Assembly (NCBI GenBank): GCA_963787375.1
Contig: CAWBCR010000013.1
Coordinates: 1-64,000 of the forward strand
Direction: 5' to 3'
Source: CAWBCR01 sp963787375
GTDB taxonomy: Bacteria; Chloroflexota; Anaerolineae; Aggregatilineales; UBA3940
DNA: 64,000 bases
Of the stretch, positions 51,909 through 60,328 are shown piece after piece. Under the pieces are notes generated by a model that saw only the letters and a program-made list of their open reading frames with translations, searched no databases and was not told the origin of the DNA. The position numbers and the translations under genes were made by a program. How positions within the stretch are numbered: the first letter of the stretch is position 1; each line of letters begins with the position of its first letter.

Positions 51909-52386
51909 ATTCCACCAGGCGCATTTTGTCGCGGGCCAGGTCGGCGAACCCCTCCGGCGTGCCGTCATAGGTATACCCCACCACGCGCATGAGCTCCGGC
52001 GCAAGCTTCGGGTATTTGGCGACGTAATCGATCAGCGTCTGGCGAGCCTCATCGACCGGCATGACCCTGGCGTGCGCGTCGATGCGCCGCGCGCCGACCT
52101 GGATCGCCACGTCGGGATGCTGCACGACATTCTGATACCACTGCGCCTTCTCACCCCAGGCCGAGACGACCACGTAGCGATCCGCTTTGCGGTCCTTGTC
52201 GACGATCTCGACGACCGCCCGGCGCAGCTTGCCGCTCTTGCGCCCGACGTGATTGATCAGGACGAATCGCGCGCCAAACAGCCAGCCCAGCCCGATGCGA
52301 TACAGGCCGATGGGCAAGCGGTACAAAAAGGCGCTGAAGCCGCGCGGCGGGTGCGGGTCGTCTTGAGGATGTGTCAGTTCTGCCAC
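51889..52386 (-). CDS. Deazaflavin-dependent nitroreductase family protein (Ddn-like)
   Basis: A 165-residue split-barrel protein: FVLINHVGRKSGKLRRAVVEIV, VVVSAWGEKAQWYQNVVQHPDVAIQVG and RVMPVDEAR match the Ddn/DUF385 family, which binds F420 or flavin and reduces quinones or nitro groups in actinobacteria and some Chloroflexota. No signal peptide. Substrate unknown. Its start is near 52386; a 174-bp region separates it from the feoA gene and contains the DtxR-like box. Confidence 0.87.
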   Translation of the reverse strand: MAELTHPQDDPHPPRGFSAFLYRLPIGLYRIGLGWLFGARFVLINHVGRKSGKLRRAVVEIVDKDRKADRYVVVSAWGEKAQWYQNVVQHPDVAIQVGARRIDAHARVMPVDEARQTLIDYVAKYPKLAPELMRVVGYTYDGTPEGFADLARDKMRLVEFTPRPL

Positions 52387-52510
52387 GATGCCCCCTTTGC
52401 TGTGTGAAGCCCTGATATAGAGTATAGCACCGCTGCCAGGTTCTCTCCGCGTGTGACATTAATCCCGCTGCTGCATGACACTCGTCGTTCATAAGGCAAG
52501 CCAATAGATG

Positions 52511-52531
52511 TATTATAAGGGTAACCTTAAA
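52511..52531 (+). promoter_or_regulatory. DtxR/IdeR-like operator over the feo promoter
   Basis: TTATAAGGGTAACCTTAAA with inverted TAAGG (52516-52520) and CCTTA (52525-52529), resembling the TTAGGTnAGnCTAACCTAA-type box for iron-dependent DtxR-family repressors. It overlaps TATTAT (52511-52516), the likely -10 with a weak TTCATA -35 (52488-52493). Confidence 0.6.
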
Positions 52532-52560
52532 CCTCGGAACGACTTGGCGGAGCGTGGTTA

Positions 52561-52896
52561 TTGAGCAGAATGCGGCGTCACTTCAAACAGATCTTCTCAT
52601 CGACATGCGGACGTTCAGCCACCATGCATGCGCACCGCGCGTGCGCAGAGTGCCCTGCCGGGTCGTTCCCACTCAGCGCCGCGCCGTGCGACCACTGCCT
52701 GCGGCTGGTCGGCGTCGAGGGCGGGCGGACGCTGCGCCGGAGGCTCACCGAGCTGGGCCTCAACCCCGGCTGCGAGCTGCGCGTGGTGCAGCGCCACATG
52801 GGCGGCCCGCTGATCGTTGCTGTCAAGGGCGACGCGCGGATGGCCATCGGGCGCGGCATGGCGCAGCGCATCATCGTCGCGCAGCAGGTGGGTTAG
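52561..52896 (+). CDS. feoA: FeoA-domain protein
   Basis: Up to 111 residues; the SH3-like FeoA domain covers the last 75 (EGGRTLRRRLTELGLNPGCEL, VKGDARMAIGRGMAQRIIV). Upstream of it lies a four-cysteine stretch, CAECPAGSFPLSAAPCDHC, an uncommon N-terminal extension. TTG 52561 has CGGAG 8 nt before it, ATG 52570 is two codons later and ATG 52624 would still retain all cysteines. FeoA activates the FeoB iron channel at the membrane. FeoB starts 5 bp downstream. Confidence 0.88.
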   Translation: MSRMRRHFKQIFSSTCGRSATMHAHRACAECPAGSFPLSAAPCDHCLRLVGVEGGRTLRRRLTELGLNPGCELRVVQRHMGGPLIVAVKGDARMAIGRGMAQRIIVAQQVG

Positions 52897-52901
52897 CGGC
52901 G

Positions 52902-55183
52902 ATGGCCGCCTGCCACGAAGTCATCAGCCCGACCATCTCAACCGGCCCCCGCGCCGGTTTTACCGTTGCGCTGGCCGGCAACCCCAACTGTGGCAAGAGC
53001 ACGCTGTTCAACGCGCTGACCGGCGCGCACCAGCACGTCGGCAACTGGCCGGGCAAGACCGTCGAGCGCAAGACGGGCACGTTCAGCGTCGAAGGCCGTG
53101 AGATCACGGTCGTCGACCTGCCGGGCACGCTACAGCCTGTCGGCCTATTCCGCCGAAGAGATCGTGGCGATGGACTACCTGATCGACGGGCAGCCCGACG
53201 CGGTCGTGGTGGTGGTCGACGCGGGCAACCTGGAGCGCAACCTGTACCTCACGTTCCAGATTGTCGAGATGGGGCTGCCCACGCTGGTGGTGCTCAACAT
53301 GATGGACTCTGCCGCCGCGCGCGGGCTGCGCTTCGACACGGCGCGGCTGTCGGCACGGCTGGGCGGCGCGGCGGTGATCCCGGCGGTGGCCCGGCGCGAA
53401 CAGGGCGTCGATGCGCTGAGCGCCGCGCTGCTGGGCCTGATGGACAACGGGGGGCAGCCCGGCAGGCTGCGCCGCGCCGCTGGTCGACTACGGGCCGGCG
53501 CTCGAAGCGGAGATCGCGCGGCTGGTCCTGCTGATCGAGCAACGAGCCTGGCGGATCGCGGCAGCGCGCGCTGGCTGGCGGTCAAGCTGCTGGAAGGCGA
53601 CACGCACGTCGCCGAGCGGCTGTCGGCGCTGCCCGGCACGGCTGACCTGCTGGACGCCGCCGCATGAAGCGGCGCAGCGCGCCGCCGATTTGCTGGGCGA
53701 CGACCCCGACGTGGCGATTGCCGACCGGCGCTACGGGGCGATCAACACGCTGATCGGCGAGGTGACACAGCGACCGGAAGCGGACGCCGAGCACCCCACG
53801 CTGTCGGACCAGATCGACAGCATCGTAACGCACCCGCTGCTGGGCCTGCCGATCTTCGCCGCCGCGATGTGGGTGTTGTTCCAGATGACGGCCTCGGTGT
53901 CGTCGCCGGCCATCGACTGGATCGACTCGCTGATGAGCGGGCCGTTCACCCACTGGGTCGATGCGCTGCTGGGCGCGCTGGGGCTGGGCGGCACCTGGCT
54001 GCGCGCGCTGCTGGTCGACGGGGTGGTGGCCGGGGTAGGGGGCGTGCTGGTCTTCGTGCCGGTGCTGTTCACGATGTACTTCTTTATTGCCGTGCTCGAA
54101 GACAGCGGCTACATGGCCCGCGCCGCGTTCCTGATGGACCGCTTCATGCACCTGATCGGGCTGCACGGCAAGAGCTTCATCCCGATGCTGCTCGGCTTTG
54201 GTTGCTCGGTGCCGGGTGTGTACGCCACGCGGACGCTCGAAGACCCGCGCGACCGGATACTGACCGGGCTGCTGGTGCCGTTCATGAGCTGCGGCGCGCG
54301 GCTGCCGGTGTACGTGATCGTCGGCGCGGCGTTCTTCGGCGCGCGGGCGGGCACGCTGGTGTTCGCGATGTACATGACCGGCGTGGTGGTCGCCATCGCC
54401 GTCGGGCTACTGCTCAAGAACACGCTGTTCCGGGCCAAAGACGATATACCGTTCGTGATCGAGCTGCCGCCGTACCGCCTGCCGTCGCTGAAGGGCGTGA
54501 TGCGGCTGAGCTGGGAGCGTACCAAGGAATTCGTGGCGCGGGCCTCGACTGTGATCCTGGCGGCGTCGGTGGCGGTGTGGCTGCTGCTGGCGCTGCCGGT
54601 CGACGCGCCACCCGGCACGCCGTTCGCCGCGGTCGACGCCGAGCACAGCGCGCTGGCGGCGCTCAGCCGCTGGATGTCGCCGGTCTTTCGCCCAGCGGGC
54701 TTTGGCTCGTGGCGGGCGGCCTCATCGCTGGTGACGGGCTTCGTCGCCAAAGAGGTGATCGTCTCGACGCTGTCGGTGGTGTACGTCGGGCAGTCGCAGC
54801 CCGCTGCCGCCACGCCCACTGCGCCCGCGCCGACTTTCCTGTCGGACGTGGCGGGGATCGGCACGTCGTTCGTCGACGCGGCGTGGCGGACGGTCCGGGC
54901 GCTGGCGGCGCTGATCCCCGGCGTCAACCTGCCGGCGGGCGGGTCCGCTGCCCCCGCCGACCCGGCGCTGGCCTCGGCGCTGCGCGGGGCGTTCACGCCG
55001 CTGGCGGCGGTGGCGTTCTGCGTGTTCGTGCTGCTGACCGCGCCGTGCGTCACGACGATCAGCGCGCTGCGCCACGAGTTCGGCGCGCGCTGGATGGCGT
55101 TCTCTATCGTGCTCATGCTGGCGGTCGCCTGGGTGGCGGCGGTGGCCGTCTACCAGGGCGGGCTGCTGCTGGGATTGGGGTAA
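52902..55183 (+). CDS. feoB: FeoB ferrous iron transporter, four frameshifts
   Basis: Conceptual product of about 755 residues: N-terminal GTPase domain (G1 GNPNCGKST, G3 DLPGT, G4 NMMD) then about eight helices with two Gate motifs: LLGFGCSVPGVYATRTLEDP and LTAPCVTTISALRHEFG. Frame breaks near 53130 (extra C), 53490, 53540 and 53665; each can be repaired to continuous family sequence. FeoB imports Fe2+ with GTP hydrolysis. It is the central gene of feoABC behind the iron box. Confidence 0.9.
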
Positions 55184-55186
55184 GCA

Positions 55187-55477
55187 ATGCCGTCGCTGCT
55201 GCACGCCGTGCTCGACACGCTGGAAGGGGCCGACCGCCCGCTCACGCTGCGCGAGCTGTCCGCCGTGCTGGGCGTCGAGCCGGGCGCGGTTGCCGGGATG
55301 ATCGATTTCTGGGTGCGCAAGGGCCGCATGCGGATCGCCGCCGGGCCGGATGCGCCCGCGTGCGGCGCGGGCTGTGGGGTGTCTGCGCCCGGCTGCGCGA
55401 CGGCGTGCCCGTTCGTGCTGCACTTCCCGCGTGCGGTACGAGATCGCCGGTGGGGGGAGAAGAAATCAGTCCGCTAA
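55187..55477 (+). CDS. feoC: FeoC-like winged-helix protein
   Basis: A 96-residue protein starting 4 bp after feoB. Residues 1-50 form a winged helix (LLHAVLDTLEGADRPLTLRELSAVLGVEPGAVAG) and residues 58-75 a cysteine cluster CGAGCGVSAPGCATACP, as in FeoC proteins that may bind an iron-sulfur cluster and tune FeoB stability. After CPFVLHFPRA the frame probably shifts (GCGGTAC), because the family usually ends in a YE-containing segment; the true end is therefore uncertain by a few dozen bases. Confidence 0.75.
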   Translation: MPSLLHAVLDTLEGADRPLTLRELSAVLGVEPGAVAGMIDFWVRKGRMRIAAGPDAPACGAGCGVSAPGCATACPFVLHFPRAVRDRRWGEKKSVR

Positions 55478-55559
55478 TTACGCGAATTCGCTAATCCTTC
55501 TCTCTCATTCGTGCTATTCGCGTCATTTGCGGGTAACCCTCCTTCTAAACTCAAGACTT

Positions 55560-55631
55560 CAGTCCACAGATTACACCGATTTCACAGATTAAGAATCAGG
55601 AACCTGCGTCAACTGTGAAATCCGTGGACTG
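55560..55631. repeat. Imperfect inverted repeat after feoC
   Basis: CAGTCCAC...GATTTCACAG at 55560-55587 matches, on the other strand, CAGTCCAC-GGATTTCACAG at 55613-55631, except that the left arm has about 9 extra bases. The 25-nt centre separates the arms. GC is much lower than in the flanks. No gene seen. Confidence 0.65.
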
Positions 55632-55690
55632 ATCATTCCCCTCTCGTGCTACAATGCGGGCAGCATCAACCGTACAGAAAGGACCCATAC

Positions 55691-56686
55691 ATGGCTGATC
55701 CGATCCGCTGGGGCATCCTCTCGACCGGGACCATCGCGCGCAAGTTCGCGGAAGGACTGGCCGAGATTCCCGACGCCGAACTCGTCGCGGTAGCATCGCG
55801 CACACAGGCCAGCGCCGACGCATTCGGCGCGCGCTACAACGTCCCGCATCGGCACGCCAGTTACGCGGCGCTGGCCGCCGACCCGGACGTCGACGTGGTG
55901 TACATCGGCACGCCGCACCCGATGCACCATCCTGACACGCTGCTGTGCCTAGAGGCGGGCAAGCACGTGCTGTGCGAAAAGCCGTTCGCCGTCAACGCCG
56001 ACGGGGCGCGCGAGATGGTCGCCCGCGCCCGCGAAAAAGGGCTGTTCCTGATGGAGGCGATGTGGACCCGCACGCTGCCCGCCGTCAGGCGCGCGCGGAC
56101 GCTGGTCGAGGAGGGGGCCATCGGCGACCTGCTGCAAATCAGCGCGGACTTTGGCTACCGGGCCGAATATGACGCCGCCGCCGAGCGCATCTTCTCGCCC
56201 GCCTTCGCCGGCGGGTCGCTGCTCGACGTGGGCGTGTACCCGCTGTCGCTGGCGTCGATGTTCTTTGGCAGGCCGGAGCGCGTCACCGGGCTGGCGACGC
56301 TGGGCGAGAGCGGCGTGGACGAGATCGCCGGGTTCGTGCTGGCATACGGCGGCGGTCGAATGGCGGTGCTGTCGTCGGCGCTGCGCGTTCAGACGGCGCA
56401 GGAAGCGCTGCTGTGTGGCACCACCGGCGCGATCCGGCTGCACACGCCGTGGTGGTACACGTCGGCGCTGACGCTGTCGCGGCCCGACGAGGCCGATCAG
56501 GTGGAGCGGCTGCCGTACCTCGGCAACGGCTACGCGCACGAGGCACAGGAAGTCATGCGCTGCCTGCGGGCCGGGATGGCCGAAAGCCCGCTGATGCCGC
56601 TCGACGAGTCGGTGCAGATCGTGGAGACGATGGACACGCTGCGCGCGCAGTGGGGGCTGCGCTACCCATTCGAGCCACAGGCGTGA
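55691..56686 (+). CDS. Gfo/Idh/MocA family oxidoreductase
   Basis: A 331-residue NAD(P)-dependent oxidoreductase: Rossmann start WGILSTGTIARKFAEGL, catalytic Lys in CEKPFAVNADGA, and a C-terminal domain with GGSLLDVGVYPLSLASMFFG. The pattern (EAMWTRTLPAV) is close to dihydrodiol dehydrogenase/D-xylose dehydrogenase-like members that act on sugars. Substrate unassigned. Start ATG 55691 has GGAC-type AAAGGA upstream; an in-frame ATG at 55646 is less likely because it lies in the low-GC repeat region. Confidence 0.88.
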   Translation: MADPIRWGILSTGTIARKFAEGLAEIPDAELVAVASRTQASADAFGARYNVPHRHASYAALAADPDVDVVYIGTPHPMHHPDTLLCLEAGKHVLCEKPFAVNADGAREMVARAREKGLFLMEAMWTRTLPAVRRARTLVEEGAIGDLLQISADFGYRAEYDAAAERIFSPAFAGGSLLDVGVYPLSLASMFFGRPERVTGLATLGESGVDEIAGFVLAYGGGRMAVLSSALRVQTAQEALLCGTTGAIRLHTPWWYTSALTLSRPDEADQVERLPYLGNGYAHEAQEVMRCLRAGMAESPLMPLDESVQIVETMDTLRAQWGLRYPFEPQA

Positions 56687-56783
56687 CCATATTGTGTCGA
56701 TCCCGCGTGGCTGTGCTACACTCTTCGCGACTCCGGGCCTGCCGCCGGAGCATATCACATGATGGCATAAGAGGAACGAGCCC

Positions 56784-57593
56784 ATGATCAACGGGAAGCG
56801 GCTGGTGGTGGTGATGCCGGCCTACAACGCGGCCCGGACGCTGATCCAGACCCACCGCGACCTGCCGCATGACATCGTCGACGAGGTGATCCTGGTCGAT
56901 GACCACAGCCAGGACGAGACGGTCGAGGCGGCGCGCCAACTGGGCATCCGCACGATCATCCGGCACAACCGCAACCTGGGCTATGGCGGCAATCAGAAGA
57001 CATGCTACACCGCTGCGCTGGAGCACGGCGCGGACATTGTGGTAATGGTCCACCCCGACTACCAGTACGCGCCCAACCTGTGCGGTGCGCTGGCGTGGAT
57101 GATCGCCTCCGGCGAGTATGACATGGTGCTCGCCTCGCGTATTCTGGGCAAAGGCGCGCTGAGCGGCGGCATGCCGATCTGGAAGTACATCGCCAACCGC
57201 TTCCTGACGGCCACCGAGAACCTGCTCATCGCCGACGTGAAGCTGTCCGAGTTCCACACCGGCTACCGCGCTTACACCCGCGGGCTGCTCGAATCGCTGC
57301 CGCTGATGGAGAACTCCGACGACTTCGTGTTCGACAACCAGATCATCGTGCAGGCGGTGGCGTTCGGCTTTCGCATCGGCGAGATATCGTGCCCCACGCG
57401 CTACATGCCCGAAGCGTCATCGATCAACTTCCGGCGCAGCGTCAAGTATGGCTTTGGCGTGCTGTGGGCCGCTGCACTGTACCGCCTCAGCCGTTGGAAG
57501 CTGGCCCACCCGCCGATCTTCGACCCGTACGGGCGGCGGCTGGGCGCTGAGCACGCCGCCGAGCGCGGTGAGATCGTCAGCGTTTCGCCTTAG
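56784..57593 (+). CDS. Family 2 glycosyltransferase
   Basis: A 269-residue cytosolic or membrane-associated GT-A transferase: VVVMPAYNAARTL at the N terminus, the first Asp motif DEVILVDDHSQDET, and a DxD-like HPDYQYAPN position. It has no membrane segment at its C terminus, unlike dolichol-phosphate-mannose synthases, though FHTGYRAYTRGLLE and GEISCPTRY are typical of polyprenyl-phosphate glycosyltransferases. The donor and acceptor are unknown. Followed by a strong terminator. Confidence 0.9.
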   Translation: MINGKRLVVVMPAYNAARTLIQTHRDLPHDIVDEVILVDDHSQDETVEAARQLGIRTIIRHNRNLGYGGNQKTCYTAALEHGADIVVMVHPDYQYAPNLCGALAWMIASGEYDMVLASRILGKGALSGGMPIWKYIANRFLTATENLLIADVKLSEFHTGYRAYTRGLLESLPLMENSDDFVFDNQIIVQAVAFGFRIGEISCPTRYMPEASSINFRRSVKYGFGVLWAAALYRLSRWKLAHPPIFDPYGRRLGAEHAAERGEIVSVSP

Positions 57594-57600
57594 ACACAAA

Positions 57601-57629
57601 CAGGGAGCGGGCACACAGCCCGCTCCCTG
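57601..57629. terminator. Bidirectional terminator
   Basis: Perfect 12-bp stem (CAGGGAGCGGGC / GCCCGCTCCCTG) with 5-nt loop, between convergent stop codons at 57593 and 57661. Only short T-runs follow, so efficiency is uncertain. Confidence 0.8.
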
Positions 57630-57660
57630 CCATTTCACACCTGCTGCTTCAATCGAAAGA

Positions 57661-59335
57661 TTACAGGGTTTCCGTCTTCTGGTAAATGCCCGTCGCGCCG
57701 CTGGGATGCGGGTCGCTGCGGCGATCATCCTGCATCACGCCCGCGCCATCATAGCAGCGCACCGCGAAGGTGTGCTCGCCCGCCGCGAACGGCCAGTCGT
57801 AGCGCCAGATGACCCACGTGGTCTGCGACAGCGGCGTGCGCAACTCGGCCCGCACCCAGTCGCCGCCATCGACCTGCACCTCGACCTTCGAGATGCCGCG
57901 CGCGCCGGCGTGCGCGATCCCGCCGATGGGCACCAACTGCTGCCCGTTCTGCTCGTATACGTCGTTGACGGCCACGGTGTCGATGACCGAGGTGGCCTTC
58001 ATCTTGGCGATCTCGTCCCAGCCGCGCTCGACCCAGTAGCCCTGGCGATACTGATCGGTCACCTTGATGTCGGTGATCCACTTGGGCTGCTTCATGCCGT
58101 AGCGGTCGGGGATGTAAATGCGCAGCGGATAGCCATGCTCGGTCAGCAGCGGGACACCGTCCCACAGGTAGGCGAACATGATCCGCTCGTCGGCCATGAT
58201 GTCGGAAATCGCCACGGACTCCCAGAAACCATCCTGCCCGGTAATTTCAAGGTGCGTGGCCTTGGCCTGCGGCTTGACCATGTCGAGAACGCGCTGAGCC
58301 GGGATGCCCGTCCAGCGGGTCGTGCCAATCAGGTCGCCGCCCAGCGGGTTCGAGATGCAGGCCAGCGTCACGAACTGGTCGACCGGGTCCCCCAGTTTGT
58401 TGTGGAAGTCCTCCAGCGTGAGCATCACCGGGTTATCGACCAGCCCGTAGATCGGCAGCGACCAGCCCGCGCCGTCGATCTCCGGCGGGATCAGGTCGAT
58501 GTCGATGCGATAGTGGTCCTGAAGCGGGGTATATTCGAAGCGCGTGCCGGGGGCCGGCTCGACGGCTCCGGGACGATCCGGCAGCGTGACCGGCTCCGGG
58601 GTGGGGTTCAGCACAGCGGGGTCGTTCAGCGGGCCGCGCTGCGCCGGCACCTGTGCAATGTCCGGCTGGCTGACGCTCTTGCTGAGCACCGCGCCCAGCC
58701 CGGCCCCCACGACCGTGATGGCTGCCGTCGCGCCGCCGACCTTGATCAGGAAGGCGCGGCGCTCCATCTGGGCCTGCGTCAGCGCGTCGGCGGGGGCGGC
58801 TTCAGCGGCTTCGACGGCCTTGCCGCCGGCGCGCGCCAACTGCGCGTAGCTCCAGTTGAGCAGCGCGCCCCATACCAGGAACAGGGCCATCACCCAGATC
58901 ACGCTCAACGTGGGGCCTGCGGCGGGCGCTGTGCTGGCAGTGATGCCAAGGACTGTCGCACCGAGGCCCAGCAGCCCACCCAACACCAGTCCCGGCCAGC
59001 TCTGGACCGCCTTCAGGTCGACCTGCTGCAAGACGGCGTACAGCACGGCCCCGGCCACGATGCCGACGCCTAAAAACTGCACCACCGCAATGATCTGCTC
59101 GGCCAGCTTGGCGGTGTTGCGCAGGCTGAGGCCCAGCAGGCCCAGCACGCTGACCATCCCTTCGATCCCGGCGGTGACCATCCCACCGGGCATGGTGCGG
59201 GTCACCCACTCAAACAGGTCAAATGGGGTGAACGGCAGCCCGGCCAACTCATGGGCCAGGAACAGCACGGCTGGCCAGCGCCGCGCTCATCAGCCCGCCA
59301 ACCAGCAGGCCAGTCACTATATGGGGCTTCTTCAT
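57661..59335 (-). CDS. Membrane-anchored molybdopterin-dependent oxidoreductase with internal Tat-like motif
   Basis: About 558 residues after repair. Five N-terminal helices, then a twin-arginine stretch MERRAFLIKVGG (Arg-Arg at 58756-58761) followed by a sixth hydrophobic helix, then a sulfite-oxidase-like molybdopterin domain with the ligand Cys in LACISNPLGG, TTRWTGIPAQRVLD and a C-terminal Ig-like dimerisation domain (ISKVEVQVDGGDW). It would act on the periplasmic face. The N terminus probably begins at ATG 59335 (AGGAGG upstream) with a break near 59267, joining MSAALA to AVLFLAHELAG. Electron acceptor and substrate are unknown. Confidence 0.83.
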
Positions 59336-59418
59336 CAAACGGTCATCCTCCTGAACGTCGCGTCACAGTAAAAGAAGCCCTGTCTCCCCTAAGACGCGGC
59401 AGCGCAGTCACTTCTTAC

Positions 59419-60115
59419 CTACCAGGGCAGGTCGCTGCCGTCATATTGAAGGTATCGAGCCGTATCGACCAGCGTCAATGTGTCTATGGTCCTGAGCATC
59501 TGGCGCACTGAGTTCCTGTACCGCAAGCGATGCACCACTGCCGCCCATGTCGGTCCGCACCCAGCCGGGGTGCATCATGACGGTGATGATGTGGAGCGCG
59601 CGCAGGTCATAGGCCAGCGCCTTGCTCATCATGTTGAGCGCGGCCTTGCTGCCGCAGTAGCTGTAACTGCCGCCGCTCGACTTGCGGGCCAGCGATCCCA
59701 TCTGCGAGGTGACATTCACAATGCACGGCCTGTCGCCACCGCGCAGCAGGCCGAGGCAGGCCTGGGCCACGAGGATCGGCCCCACCGCGTTCGTGGCGAA
59801 GGTGTCCATCAGGACGGCGGCGTCGAGCGTGCCGGGCCGCTCGCCGTGGGGCTGCACGCCGGCGTTATTGATCAACAGATCGAGCGTTGGGGTATGGTGA
59901 GAGATTTCCGCGCAGGCGGCGTCGATGGCGACCGGGTCGGCCACGTCGAGCGCGGTGATGGATAGGCGGTCGGAGTATTCGTCGCGCAGCATGGACAGGT
60001 CACGCGCCGCAGCGGGATCGCGACAGGTGGCGAAGACCTGCTCGCCGCGCGCGGCCAACTGGCGGGAAAGCTCCAGGCCGATGCCCCGGTTCGCGCCGGT
60101 GATCATGACTCGCAT
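59419..60115 (-). CDS. SDR-family oxidoreductase, probable frameshift near the 3' end
   Basis: About 230 residues: TGANRGIGLELSRQL at the N terminus, NNAG in LLINNAGVQPHG, catalytic SYSYCGSKAALN (YxxxK with Tyr in YCGSK) and the PGWVRTDMGG end motif. The frame is open to 59441, but shifting near 59512 gives SVRQMLRTIDTLTLVDTARYLQY and a stop at 59419-59421, which fits the family better. It resembles C-factor-like or carbonyl-reducing SDRs. Upstream neighbour is an intergenic repeat cluster. Confidence 0.82.
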
Positions 60116-60198
60116 AGGGGTTCTCCGTTTCTACAGCGCAAGGGCACGGGGCAACCTCCGGTTGCTTTGCCGTGCCCCGAAGACCCACTCTGGCCCCT

Positions 60199-60286
60199 CT
60201 CCCACGCGCGCCCGCTCGCGGGCGCTGGGGCGAGGGGAGGAATTATCTCCCACGCGGGGCGCTGCGCGGCAGTGGGGCGAGGGAGG
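60199..60286. repeat. Two similar GC-rich units in tandem
   Basis: Unit 1 (60199-60240) and unit 2 (60247-60286) both start CTCCCACGCG and end with TGGGGCGAGGG(G)AGG. Unit 1 contains the palindrome GCGCCCGC/GCGGGCGC. The units are separated by AATTAT. They lie between the SDR and M3 peptidase genes, in a region without a gene. Confidence 0.7.
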
Positions 60287-60328
60287 TCCTCGCTGTGCAG
60301 TCTTCGGATGGCTTATCGCTCTGTGATA

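Noticed and set aside
57448..59073. Long plus-strand open frame (541 codons) opposite the molybdenum oxidoreductase
   Set aside because: Antisense to a recognisable enzyme; composition is Arg/His/Gln-rich as expected for high-GC shadow frames.
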